Source: Spirochaetota bacterium (GTDB taxonomy: Bacteria > Spirochaetota > Spirochaetia > Treponematales > UBA12059). Taken from it: a DNA stretch of 64,000 nt. Positions 14,527 to 22,714 of the stretch are shown here, in pieces. Where the stretch lies: assembly GCA_022703505.1 (NCBI GenBank), contig JAKLDN010000009.1:62001-126000 (forward strand). Reading direction: 5' to 3'. The notes below the pieces were generated by a model that was not told the origin of the DNA, made no database searches, and was given only the letters and a program-made list of their open reading frames with translations. How positions within the stretch are numbered: the stretch's first letter is position 1; each line of letters starts with the position of its first letter. A program made the position numbers and the translations under genes.

Positions 14527-17100
14527 ATGGCTCGTCCTCTCCGTCCGGGCACCCTCCTGAAAGCGACCCTGATCGCGGCCCTCGGTTCCGCCCTCCTCCT
14601 GGGCATCGGCATCGGGGTCGCCATCGCGTCCACCCGCAACATCGCCAACGTAGAGGATTTCACGGACTTCAATCCCGCCCTCCCGACCCGGCTCCTGGAT
14701 ATCAAGGGACGCCTGATCACGGAATTCTTCTCGGAGGAGAAGCGGGAGATCGTGGCCATCAAGGAGCTCCCCCAGCACCTGATCGACGCCTTCATCGTCC
14801 GGGAGGACCAGGATTTCTGGAAGCACCACGGGTTCAGCCTTCGGGGGATCTTCCGCGCCGCCTTCGGGGTCATCACCCGGCGCAACCTGGGCGGCGGCTC
14901 CACGATCACCCAGCAGCTGGCCGGGACCCTGTACGCGGACCGCACGGACATAAGCCTCCGGCGGAAGATCGTGGAACTCTGGTGGGCCCTCCAGCTGGAG
15001 CGCCGGTTCTCCAAGCAGGAAATCCTGGAGATGTACCTGAACCGCATGATCATGGGTCCGGGGGTCTACGGGGTCGAGGCGGCCAGCAAGTTCTTCTTCG
15101 GACACTCGGCCCGGGAGGTCTCCGTCGCGGAGGCTGCCATCCTGGTCATCCAGCTCTCCAGTCCCACCCGTTACAACCCCTTCCGAAACCCCACCCTGGC
15201 CCGGGAGCGAAGCCGGGAGATCCTGGACCAGATGATCTCCCTGGATTACATCGAGAAGGAAACGGCCGACGACGCATTCGCCTCGTACTGGGAAAACTTC
15301 GACTACACCCGCACCGCGACCAGCGCCTTCTACATGCGGGACGACAAAGCCCCCTGGTTCAGCGAATACGTCCGGCGCCAGCTGGAGGGGATGCTCTACG
15401 GGTCCCTGGACATCTACAAGGACGGTTTCACCGTACACACCACCCTGGACTTGGACTACCAGGCCTTCGCGGACCGGTTCATGGCCCGGGGCATCGAACA
15501 GGCCAACAAAGAGTACCTGGCCTCCAGCGGCCTGCGCCTGAAGGAGGCCGAGTCCACCTACGTCCCCATCGTGGAGATGCTGGGTCTGGCCTTCAACCTG
15601 GAGCCCCTCTTCGTCTCGGATTCCAAGGTCCAGAACCGTTCCCAGGAGTACTACCGGAACACCCTGAATCCGGCGATCGACTCCCTGGCCCTGCTCTTCG
15701 GCATCGGGGACCTGCGCACCGCCACGAAGGCCAGCTACGACCAGGTACGCCTCCAGATGGAGAAGGCGACCGTGGAAGGCGCCCTGATCACCATCGAGAA
15801 CGAGACGGGGCACGTCAAGGCCGTCGTGGGCGGATCGAAGTACGACCAGTCCAACCAGCTGATCCGGGCCACCCAGTCCCTGTTGATGCCGGGCAGCGCC
15901 TTCAAGCCCCTCTACTACTCCGCGGCCATCGACACCCGGAAGTTCACGGAAGGAAGCCTGATCTACGACACTCCCGTGGTCTTCTACAACGACGACGGCA
16001 CTCCGTACATCCCCTTGAACTACCGGGGCGAATGGAAGGGCCCCGTCCTGACCTGGCTTGCCCTGGCCCGGTCCATGAACGTCCCCTCCGTCAAGGTATT
16101 GGACGCCATCGGCTTCGACGCGGCGATCAACCGCGCCGCCGCCCTCCTGGATGTCACGGACCCCGCGGAGATCCGCAGGACCTTCCCGCGCCTCTACCCC
16201 CTGGCCCTGGGAGTCATCGGGGTATCCCCCCTGAAGATGGCCCGGGCCTACTCCATCTTCGCGAACCATGGTCGGGAGGTGACCCCCATAGCGATACGTT
16301 CCGTGGAGGATCGGCAGGGCCGGATCTTCCTGGAACCGGAGAAGGAGCTCCGGACCCAGCAGAAGAAGAAGGGTTCCGCCATCCAGGTGATCTCCCCCCT
16401 GAACGCCTACGTCATGACGGACATGCTCCGTAGGACCGTAACGGACGGGACCCTGAACTATCCCACCGCGGGCGGCAAGCTCTTCACCTACAAGGACGAG
16501 GAAGGCAAGAAGTACACGATACCCTCCGCGGGAAAGACGGGCACCACCCAGAACTGGGCGGACGCCTGGACCGTCGGCTTCACGCCGTACATGACCACGG
16601 CGGTCTGGTTCGGATTCGACCGTCCCGGCAACTCCCTGGGAGTCACCCAATCGGGAGCCGCCATAGCCGGCGTGCTCTGGGCCAACTACATGGAAGCCAT
16701 CCACCGGGGTCTGCCCTTCAAGGACTTCATCCGTCCCCAGGCCGGCCTCGTGGACGTCAAGGTCTGCGCGAAATCGGGTCTCCTGCCCACGGATTACTGC
16801 GACGAGGGACTGGTGGGCCTCCTGTATTACGAGGGCACCCAGCCCCACCAGTACTGCGACCTGCACCAGTTCTCGTCCCAGGCCGCGGATCGGGGCATGC
16901 AGACCCTGAGCCGTCAGGGGTCCGTGTTCGGAGATGTGGACATAGATACGACCCTGACCATCGATCTGCCGGACCTGGAGCAGCTGCTCCGGAACCCCGC
17001 CCCGCAGACGCCGTCCGCGCCCGCTCCGGGAACCCAGCCGGCCCCCGGCACTCCGCCCCCTCCTCCCGCGGAATACACGACCCCTCCCGTCCTTGAATAG
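14527..17100 (+). CDS. Class A penicillin-binding protein (PBP1A type)
   Basis: A bifunctional peptidoglycan synthase of 857 aa from ATG 14527. A short cytoplasmic start and one transmembrane helix (about residues 10-35) precede a GT51 glycosyltransferase domain with the catalytic REDQDFW (about residue 92), GGGSTITQQLAGTLY (about 121) and ERRFSKQEILEMYLN. The transpeptidase domain shows SAFK (about 456), SMN and KTGTT (about 670). It ends in a proline-rich periplasmic tail. An upstream in-frame ATG (14449) would add an atypical leader; I prefer 14527, though no clear ribosome binding site precedes it. It is transcribed divergently from the ydhY operon. Confidence 0.9.
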   Translation: MARPLRPGTLLKATLIAALGSALLLGIGIGVAIASTRNIANVEDFTDFNPALPTRLLDIKGRLITEFFSEEKREIVAIKELPQHLIDAFIVREDQDFWKHHGFSLRGIFRAAFGVITRRNLGGGSTITQQLAGTLYADRTDISLRRKIVELWWALQLERRFSKQEILEMYLNRMIMGPGVYGVEAASKFFFGHSAREVSVAEAAILVIQLSSPTRYNPFRNPTLARERSREILDQMISLDYIEKETADDAFASYWENFDYTRTATSAFYMRDDKAPWFSEYVRRQLEGMLYGSLDIYKDGFTVHTTLDLDYQAFADRFMARGIEQANKEYLASSGLRLKEAESTYVPIVEMLGLAFNLEPLFVSDSKVQNRSQEYYRNTLNPAIDSLALLFGIGDLRTATKASYDQVRLQMEKATVEGALITIENETGHVKAVVGGSKYDQSNQLIRATQSLLMPGSAFKPLYYSAAIDTRKFTEGSLIYDTPVVFYNDDGTPYIPLNYRGEWKGPVLTWLALARSMNVPSVKVLDAIGFDAAINRAAALLDVTDPAEIRRTFPRLYPLALGVIGVSPLKMARAYSIFANHGREVTPIAIRSVEDRQGRIFLEPEKELRTQQKKKGSAIQVISPLNAYVMTDMLRRTVTDGTLNYPTAGGKLFTYKDEEGKKYTIPSAGKTGTTQNWADAWTVGFTPYMTTAVWFGFDRPGNSLGVTQSGAAIAGVLWANYMEAIHRGLPFKDFIRPQAGLVDVKVCAKSGLLPTDYCDEGLVGLLYYEGTQPHQYCDLHQFSSQAADRGMQTLSRQGSVFGDVDIDTTLTIDLPDLEQLLRNPAPQTPSAPAPGTQPAPGTPPPPPAEYTTPPVLE

Positions 17101-17151
17101 CCGGGTAAGCCGAGCTAAACTTATCGGTATAGAAAAGGAGCGGAGGGCAGC

Positions 17152-17541
17152 GTGCAGGTCCCCATCGATCGCATCAAGGTCCGACGCAGGGTCCGCAAGG
17201 AACCCGGGGACATAGACGCCCTGGCCGCCAGCATGAATGTCCACGGACTGCTGCATCCCATCGTCCTGGATCGCGGCAACCGGCTGATCGCCGGGGGCAG
17301 GAGGCTGGCTGCGGCCAAGCGGCTGGGCTGGAAAACCATCAACGCCCTGATCGTCGACGCGGACGACAAGGCCGACCGCCTGGAACTGGAACTGGAGGAA
17401 AACGTCCAGCGCTCCGCCCTGTCCTACCTCGAACTGGAGGAGGGATACGCGCGGCTGGAGCGCATGCGGCGTCCGAATATATTTCGCAGGATTTGGGAAG
17501 CCCTCAAAGCCCTCGTGCGGAGGCTGTTCCGGCGGGACTGA
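17152..17541 (+). CDS. Small ParB N-terminal-domain protein
   Basis: A 129-aa protein with only the ParB/Sulfiredoxin-like N-terminal domain: VPIDRIKVRRRVR, the L.ASM...GL.HPIV strand, GNRLIAGGRRLAAAKRLGW (GERR-like nucleotide motif, here GGRR) and ENVQRSALSYLE. It lacks the helix-turn-helix and dimer domains of chromosomal ParB, so a role in segregation is doubtful; a small CTP-binding or regulatory protein is as likely. The basic tail (RRLFRRD) could bind nucleic acid or membrane. GTG 17152 follows GGAGG. The last 38 bp overlap the convergent DivIC-like gene. Confidence 0.75.
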   Translation: MQVPIDRIKVRRRVRKEPGDIDALAASMNVHGLLHPIVLDRGNRLIAGGRRLAAAKRLGWKTINALIVDADDKADRLELELEENVQRSALSYLELEEGYARLERMRRPNIFRRIWEALKALVRRLFRRD

Positions 17542-17995
17542 CGCGCCCTTCCGGACCCCGTCGCTGCCGAGATCCCCGCCTGTCCGATCGAATCAGGAAA
17601 CCCGCGAAAGCCGCGACCAGGGCGGCCGCCAGGGACGCGGCCTTCAGCTCGGCGTCCTCCATGCCCCGGGGCGGATCGAAGGGAACCAGGGTTCCCAGGT
17701 CGCCGGGATCCGGCGATGCTTCCGGGAAACCCAGCCGGACGACGACCTGTCCCGGGCCCACATATCCCAGGGTCCGGGCCTCCAGGGCCAGGGCTTCCGG
17801 GTCGGACAGGGCGGAATCTTTGCGGGCCCGGGCCTCGGAATTCAAGGATTCCAACCGCGCGAGGTTCTCCCGCATCCCCCGGACCCGGGTTTCCAGGTCG
17901 TCATAGGCGGCCATCCCCATGGGCCCGAGCAGGAGGGACAGGAGGCAGTACACGGCAAGTCCGATGTAGGCGCTGACGGCCAGTCGAATACCCAT
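17504..17995 (-). CDS. FtsB/DivIC-like septum protein
   Basis: A 163-aa membrane protein. An N-terminal transmembrane helix (about residues 5-28) precedes a short coiled coil (LETRVRGMRENLARLESLNSE region) and the phrase LEARTLGYVGPGQVVVRL, typical of the DivIC/FtsB family in divisome assembly. Unusually, a second hydrophobic segment (about residues 118-136) and an Arg-rich tail follow. The tail is encoded in the part that overlaps the ParB-domain gene, so the C-terminus may be young or non-functional. Confidence 0.65.
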   Translation of the reverse strand: MGIRLAVSAYIGLAVYCLLSLLLGPMGMAAYDDLETRVRGMRENLARLESLNSEARARKDSALSDPEALALEARTLGYVGPGQVVVRLGFPEASPDPGDLGTLVPFDPPRGMEDAELKAASLAAALVAAFAGFLIRSDRRGSRQRRGPEGRVSPAGTASARGL

Positions 17996-18081
17996 CGATT
18001 CATTTACGGACGGAACGGGCCCCGTCTTTACGTGTTTACCGCCTGCGCCGAAGAATCCCGCAAACGCGGTATCGTCCTACA

Positions 18082-18110
18082 TTGACAACGAGATAGGCCC
18101 CGATTAGACT
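18082..18110 (+). promoter_or_regulatory. Promoter of the acidic-protein/MAF operon
   Basis: TTGACA (18082-18087) and TAGACT (18105-18110) are spaced by 17 nt. Transcription would begin near 18117, about 68 nt before ATG 18185, which has GGAG at 18176-18179. Confidence 0.7.
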
Positions 18111-18184
18111 TAAAAACGGTCGTTTATTCGGAGATGATCCCTGCCGATACAGTATCAGAACGACCCTCGTAAAACGGAGCGACC

Positions 18185-20239
18185 ATGGCGACCTTTGAGC
18201 GGCACGAAGGACGGAACCTTAAGGGAATCGACCCCGACGCCAAGGATCGGGACCTCGAGCAGTACGGAATATGGGTTAAGGCGGAGCCGCAGGATGTCCT
18301 GGAAGAACCGGACATCGAGGACGCTTCCCTGCTTTCCGAGGCTCCGGAGGAGGCCGCGGTCCTGGATGAATCCTTCCTGACGGATGAGGAGGAGGTCTTC
18401 CTGGGTGCCGGCGACCGACCGGCCGGACGGCCCCGGGCGGAGGACGCGGATGTCTTCCTGTCGACCTCGGAGACTCCGTCCCTGCACGAGGAGGAGCTCT
18501 CCATCCCCTCCCTGGATGAATCGCCCGCGGAGCTCCCGGAGGATCTTCCCCGGATCCCCGATATGGCCGAATTCGAGTCCCTGGAGGATCTAGGGGTGCC
18601 GATTGAGGAGTTCACCCCCGACGAAACCCGGAAACCTTCCCCTCGGGGCCCCGAACTCGAGGAAATCCAGGATGTCTCCGATTTCGGTCTGGAAGAGGCC
18701 GAGCCCGTGCTGGAAGCGGGTACGGAAACGGATTTCGAATCCATCGATATCGACCTCAAATTCGACGACACCCTGCCGCCGAGCCCCGCCGCCCAGGGGG
18801 CCAAGATAGACCGCCCCCAGCCTTCGGGCGCCGACGGGTTCGAGACGGTCACGGATTTCGACGACTTCCTTTCCGGGTCGGATGCCGGCCCCGCGGAAAC
18901 CGCGGAACCCTTGTCGCCCCCCGCGCGTGCCTCCTTCGAACACAAGCATCCCGCGGAATCGGACGATTTCAGCCTGGAGGACATCCCGGAAATTCCGGGC
19001 GGACAGCCCGTAGACGACTTGGCGGAGCTCGAACGGGATCTCGCGACCGGCCCGGGTCGCCCGTCCGTGCGCGCGCAGGCCGCCGAAGACTCGTCCTCGG
19101 ACATTCTCCTCAAGATCGCGGGCGAACTCTCCTCGATCAAGGAAGAGCTCGTTTCCCTCAAGTCCCAAATCGCCGCCATGAAATCGGCCTCCCCGGCTCC
19201 GGCTGAGGGGATCGAGGAAGCGGCGAAAGCCGAGTCGGGCAAGGCCGGTGGATTCTTCGACGAGGAAGAGGACGAGACGATAGCCCTGACCGGGGACGAG
19301 TTGGACAATATCCTGAATACCGCCGAATTCTCCGAGGAAAGCGCGGAGCCAGCCCCTCTCCAGGAGGTTCCCGAGACGGTCGAAGCCCTGGAAGACCTGC
19401 TTCCGGAGACGGGGGACTACGCTTCCAAACCGGCCTCCGTCGACTCCGATTCTTCCGGCATCGAGGAGCTCCGCCTCTCCGACGATCTCGAGGGCGAAGA
19501 GGCCCCGATACCGGCGGACGAGGGCATATCCACGTTGGCTGAGGAGGGAGTGGCTCCCCTCACCGCTCCCCCCGAGGATACCTCCTATCTTGAGGATGCC
19601 GAGGAACTGGAGCTCGCAGGCGACGAGGATCTCCCGGAGGCCCCCCTGCTGGAGCCGTCCCCGGAAGAGCTGAACATCGACGAACTCGTGGAAGAGGGAT
19701 TCGAGGAGGCCGAGGAACTACCGTTGGCGGAATTCGAGTCCGCCGAGGGTCTGGAGGAAGCCGCGGACCTCGAAGAGGAATCGGAGGAGCTGGAGGAGCT
19801 CACCCTCGACCTGGACAGCGAACCCTCCTCCATCGTCCTGGAATCTCCGGAGAACATCGAACTGCCGATACCGGAAATCGAGGAAACGGAGCCCGGATCC
19901 ATGGAGTCCGCTCCGGAGTTCGTGGAGGAACTGGCCTCCGAGGAAGACTCCGCCGGACTCGGGGAGATCGCCCTGCACCACGAGGAATCCCCCGTGCCGG
20001 TATCCGCGGGCAGCCCCGGGATCGCGGAGCCCGAGGCCCTGCTGGTCGAGGACCTGGAGCCCGGGGATACCCCCAAGCCGGAGCAGATCCCGAATCGGAT
20101 CAAGGACGAGGTTCGCAGCGTGCTCACGTACCTGGACAAGCTTCTGGAAGCCCTCCCGGAGGAGAAGATCGAGGAGTTCGCCCAGTCCGAACACTACGAG
20201 ACGTACAAGAGGCTCTTCGAAGAGCTGGGGTTGGTGTAA
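18185..20239 (+). CDS. Large acidic low-complexity protein (spirochaete type)
   Basis: A 684-aa protein dominated by Glu, Asp, Leu, Pro and Ser, with no signal peptide or transmembrane helix. Only the ends look ordered. The N-terminus (first 35 residues, RHEGRNLKGIDPDAKDRDLE) is mixed in charge. The last 55 residues (IKDEVRSVLTYLDKLLEALPEEKIEEFAQSE and on) are predicted helical and resemble a conserved C-terminus I associate with treponemal proteins. A short coiled-coil patch (ISSIKEELVSLKSQIAAM-like) lies near residue 320. Such proteins may act as scaffolds or spacers; the function is unknown. It is first in an operon with the frameshift gene (ATG 3 nt after its stop) and two MAF-type genes. 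Confidence 0.8.
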   Translation: MATFERHEGRNLKGIDPDAKDRDLEQYGIWVKAEPQDVLEEPDIEDASLLSEAPEEAAVLDESFLTDEEEVFLGAGDRPAGRPRAEDADVFLSTSETPSLHEEELSIPSLDESPAELPEDLPRIPDMAEFESLEDLGVPIEEFTPDETRKPSPRGPELEEIQDVSDFGLEEAEPVLEAGTETDFESIDIDLKFDDTLPPSPAAQGAKIDRPQPSGADGFETVTDFDDFLSGSDAGPAETAEPLSPPARASFEHKHPAESDDFSLEDIPEIPGGQPVDDLAELERDLATGPGRPSVRAQAAEDSSSDILLKIAGELSSIKEELVSLKSQIAAMKSASPAPAEGIEEAAKAESGKAGGFFDEEEDETIALTGDELDNILNTAEFSEESAEPAPLQEVPETVEALEDLLPETGDYASKPASVDSDSSGIEELRLSDDLEGEEAPIPADEGISTLAEEGVAPLTAPPEDTSYLEDAEELELAGDEDLPEAPLLEPSPEELNIDELVEEGFEEAEELPLAEFESAEGLEEAADLEEESEELEELTLDLDSEPSSIVLESPENIELPIPEIEETEPGSMESAPEFVEELASEEDSAGLGEIALHHEESPVPVSAGSPGIAEPEALLVEDLEPGDTPKPEQIPNRIKDEVRSVLTYLDKLLEALPEEKIEEFAQSEHYETYKRLFEELGLV

Positions 20240-20242
20240 GGT

Positions 20243-21162
20243 ATGGGTCTACTGGACAAGGCATCCCGCGGGTTTTCCCGGCCCGCCCCGGCCCGCGGCG
20301 GCGGGCTTCTTGAGAGGGCATCCCGGACGCGCACCGTCCCCGGGGGAGAAAAAAAAAACTAAGCAGCCTTGATGCCGACGAGGCTCTGGGCGCCATCCTG
20401 TCGGAATGTCTCGAGGCCCCGGCGGATTACTTTCTTCCCGCCCGGATCCTCCGGATTCTCCGGGACCGCGGGGGGTTCCCCGACTTAAGGATCACCCTGG
20501 AAGAAGGCTCGGAAGCCGGTTCGAGGGTTTTCGCGTCCATCCTGGACTCCGGCGAACACTCCGCCGGCTATGACGCCGCAGGTGAGGATTCCGCCGGTTC
20601 GAGCTGTCTCCTGGGCCCTCATTACCGCCTTGAGGTACTCGGAGTCACCGGGGCGGAGCGGATGCTCTCCCTCCTGGGCGCTTCCCTGGCCGCTCCCCTG
20701 AAAGCCTCCCGACCGCCCTGTCTCCGCCACGACCTTCCGCCGGAACGACCCCCTTCGGAACTTGCCGCGGCGGCTTCCACTCGATTCGCGGATTCCCAGG
20801 CGGCGAGCGCCACCCTCTGCGTCCTGGATCCCAGGCCCTTCCTTGATTCCGCGGCGGAGTCCTTCCCCCAGCTCAATCCCGAGTGCCTCGCGGAGGATCT
20901 GGCCCGCTGCCTGGCCGCCTACTTCGAGTCGTCGGGGGGTCTGTTCCTCTGCGATTCCGGGGAACTGGCGGCTCTTTGCTGCGGATCCCGCCCCGTGGAC
21001 ACGGGATTGCTCCAGAGTCAACTGGGCAAGTATGTGCGGAAATTCATCTCTCCGGCCGTAGAGGTTCCCATACGCGTACGCAGGTCCCGGACCTTCGAAT
21101 CTCCCATGACCGGTGAAATGGAATCCTTCCTTGCCGAGTGCTCCGACGGACCCGGCGCGTGA
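20243..21162 (+). CDS. Unknown protein expressed through a -1 frameshift at A10
   Basis: ATG 20243 opens a 39-codon frame that ends in AAA AAA AAC TAA (stop 20360-20362). From 20359 the -1 frame is open for 267 codons to TGA 21160-21162, with no start codon before 20662 that would suit the family context. The junction contains A AAA AAC (20353-20359) inside a run of ten A, a canonical -1 slippery heptamer, with GGGGGAG just upstream. A -1 shift, or one extra A by polymerase slippage, yields a 306-aa protein. The combined product has no signal peptide; it has helical, Ala/Leu-rich segments and ends MTGEMESFLAECSDGPGA. The function is unknown; it sits between the acidic protein and the MAF genes. 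A missing A in the assembly is the simple alternative. Confidence 0.7.
20353..20359 (+). promoter_or_regulatory. Slippery heptamer A AAA AAC
   Basis: Within the A10 run (20349-20358) the zero-frame codons AAA-AAC can re-pair as AAA-AAA one base back, and the next zero-frame codon is TAA. A Shine-Dalgarno-like GGGGGAG (20342-20348) and a weak 5-bp stem (AGCCT at 20365-20369 with AGGCT at 20380-20384) flank it, as stimulators do in known -1 frameshift sites. Confidence 0.6.
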
Positions 21163-21184
21163 ACCCAGGCTGATCCCCGGTACG

Positions 21185-22714
21185 ATGGCCGATCCGATCG
21201 TCTCCCCGCGCCTGCATTCCCGGTTCGATCCCGCGGGGGAGGCGGCACGGTACCTCGAGGAATCCCTGGGAGGCCGCCGCCCGTCCTGCCTGCTCGTCCT
21301 GGGCGGCGGCGAGGACTGGCTCTCGGAGGCCGCCCGGGCCAGGCTGCCCGGCTCCCTGGTGATCTCGATCCAACTGGACCCCCGTTTCCGCGGCCGCGAA
21401 CGCCTGGGCGCAGACCTCCGGTGGTACCCGGACGACCCGATCGCCCTGGGCCCGTTTCTCGCCCGTTCCGTACCCGGTCGTCTGGACGGAGGCGTCGCCG
21501 TGGTTTCCTGGAAGCCCTCCGAACGAGCCTTCCCGGACGCAACCGGGACCGTGTTCCGGGAGCTCCGGCTCGCCCTGGAGGACCTCACCTCGGACGCCGC
21601 CACGGTCCGCTATTGGTCCCGGCGCTGGATGGCCAACGGCCTGCGCAATTTCCTGGCCGCCGACCGGTATTGCCGGCCCAAGCCCGGACCTTTTCCGATC
21701 GTGGTGGCCGCGGCGGGTCCGAGCCTGGAGTCGGCCCTGGATGCCCTGGAACCCCATCGAGGGCGGCTCCGCCTGTGGGCCCTGACTTCGGCCGCGGCGG
21801 CCTGCGCCCGGAGGGGCTGGACGCCGGAGCTTCAGGTGAGCACGGACCCGGGATTCTGGGCGGACCGTCATTTCGACTCGATGCTCCGAACCCGACCCTC
21901 CCGCCGGATTCCCCTGGCCGCGCACCTCACCGCCCGGATTTCGCCCGCGGCCCTCGGTCTCTGTTCCCTGGCCCTGCTTTCCCCGGCGGACGCTCCTGAA
22001 AACGACCTGTCGAGGGCCGCGGGGCTTCTCTCCGTTCCGGGTCCTTCCCGGGGAACCTCCGCGGCCGACGCCCTGGCCCTGGCCGTGTCAGTCTCCCGAG
22101 GAGCCGTCATCGCCGCGGGGCTCGACCTGGCTTCCCGAGACCTCCGGTCCCACTGCAGACCCTACGGCTTCGACAACCAAGTCCTGAGGCCGGAACGGAG
22201 GCTCCGCCCGGGCCTGACCTTGATCTGGGACCGGGAAATCCCCGCCTTCCCGGAGCGGTTGGGCATCTGGAGACGGGGGCGCGCCTTCGACCTCTACGCG
22301 GGAGGACTCTTCCCCGCCCCGGGCAAGGGAATCCTGCGCCTACTTCCGTCCCCCGTCGACGTAGCGGGGACCCTTCCCCTGGCTCCGGAGGACCTGGATT
22401 CCGTCCTCGCCGGGGATACGGTCGATCCGGACCGGCAGGTGGAGGAATACGAAGCCCCCGACCGTCCGCGCCGCACCTCCATCGCGAGGGCGGCTATGGA
22501 CGCCTGGGAAGCCGAGGCGGAGGCGGCCCTTTCCGGTCGGATCGGTCCTCCCCTGCCCGCCCGAACCCGCCGGCTCCTCTACGCCCTGGGAGGTCCCGAG
22601 GCGGCCGCCTTCCTGGCGGAGACGGCCCGGGGAATCCGTGAGGAGGCCCTCGCCCGCCGCGCGAGGACGGCCGTCGAAGGTTCCCTGGCGGGACTCCGGG
22701 AGCGTACGGCATGA
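21185..22714 (+). CDS. DUF115/MAF-type protein 1
   Basis: A 509-aa cytoplasmic protein of the 6-hydroxymethylpterin-pyrophosphokinase-like DUF115 group, which includes the motility accessory factors (MAF). Around residue 170 the core reads IVVAAAGPSLESALD, the nucleotide-binding AGPSL motif, followed by the LWALTSAAAACARRGW and VSTDPGFWADRHF segments. The DP in VSTDPGFW stands where the family usually has a D-x-Q. MAF proteins are thought to transfer nonulosonic acids to flagellins. ATG 21185 gives the usual family start; a GTG at 21113 would extend into the previous gene without a ribosome binding site. It overlaps the next gene as ATGA. Confidence 0.8.
   Translation: MADPIVSPRLHSRFDPAGEAARYLEESLGGRRPSCLLVLGGGEDWLSEAARARLPGSLVISIQLDPRFRGRERLGADLRWYPDDPIALGPFLARSVPGRLDGGVAVVSWKPSERAFPDATGTVFRELRLALEDLTSDAATVRYWSRRWMANGLRNFLAADRYCRPKPGPFPIVVAAAGPSLESALDALEPHRGRLRLWALTSAAAACARRGWTPELQVSTDPGFWADRHFDSMLRTRPSRRIPLAAHLTARISPAALGLCSLALLSPADAPENDLSRAAGLLSVPGPSRGTSAADALALAVSVSRGAVIAAGLDLASRDLRSHCRPYGFDNQVLRPERRLRPGLTLIWDREIPAFPERLGIWRRGRAFDLYAGGLFPAPGKGILRLLPSPVDVAGTLPLAPEDLDSVLAGDTVDPDRQVEEYEAPDRPRRTSIARAAMDAWEAEAEAALSGRIGPPLPARTRRLLYALGGPEAAAFLAETARGIREEALARRARTAVEGSLAGLRERTA

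Noticed and set aside
14443-17256. A 937-codon minus-strand frame opposite the penicillin-binding protein
   Set aside because: It is antisense to a clear GT51/transpeptidase protein, Gly/Gln/Val-rich without domains, and has no ribosome binding site.
18185-20239. Tandem protein repeats in the acidic protein
   Set aside because: Glu/Leu/Pro phrases recur, but no fixed unit or DNA-level repeat was found.
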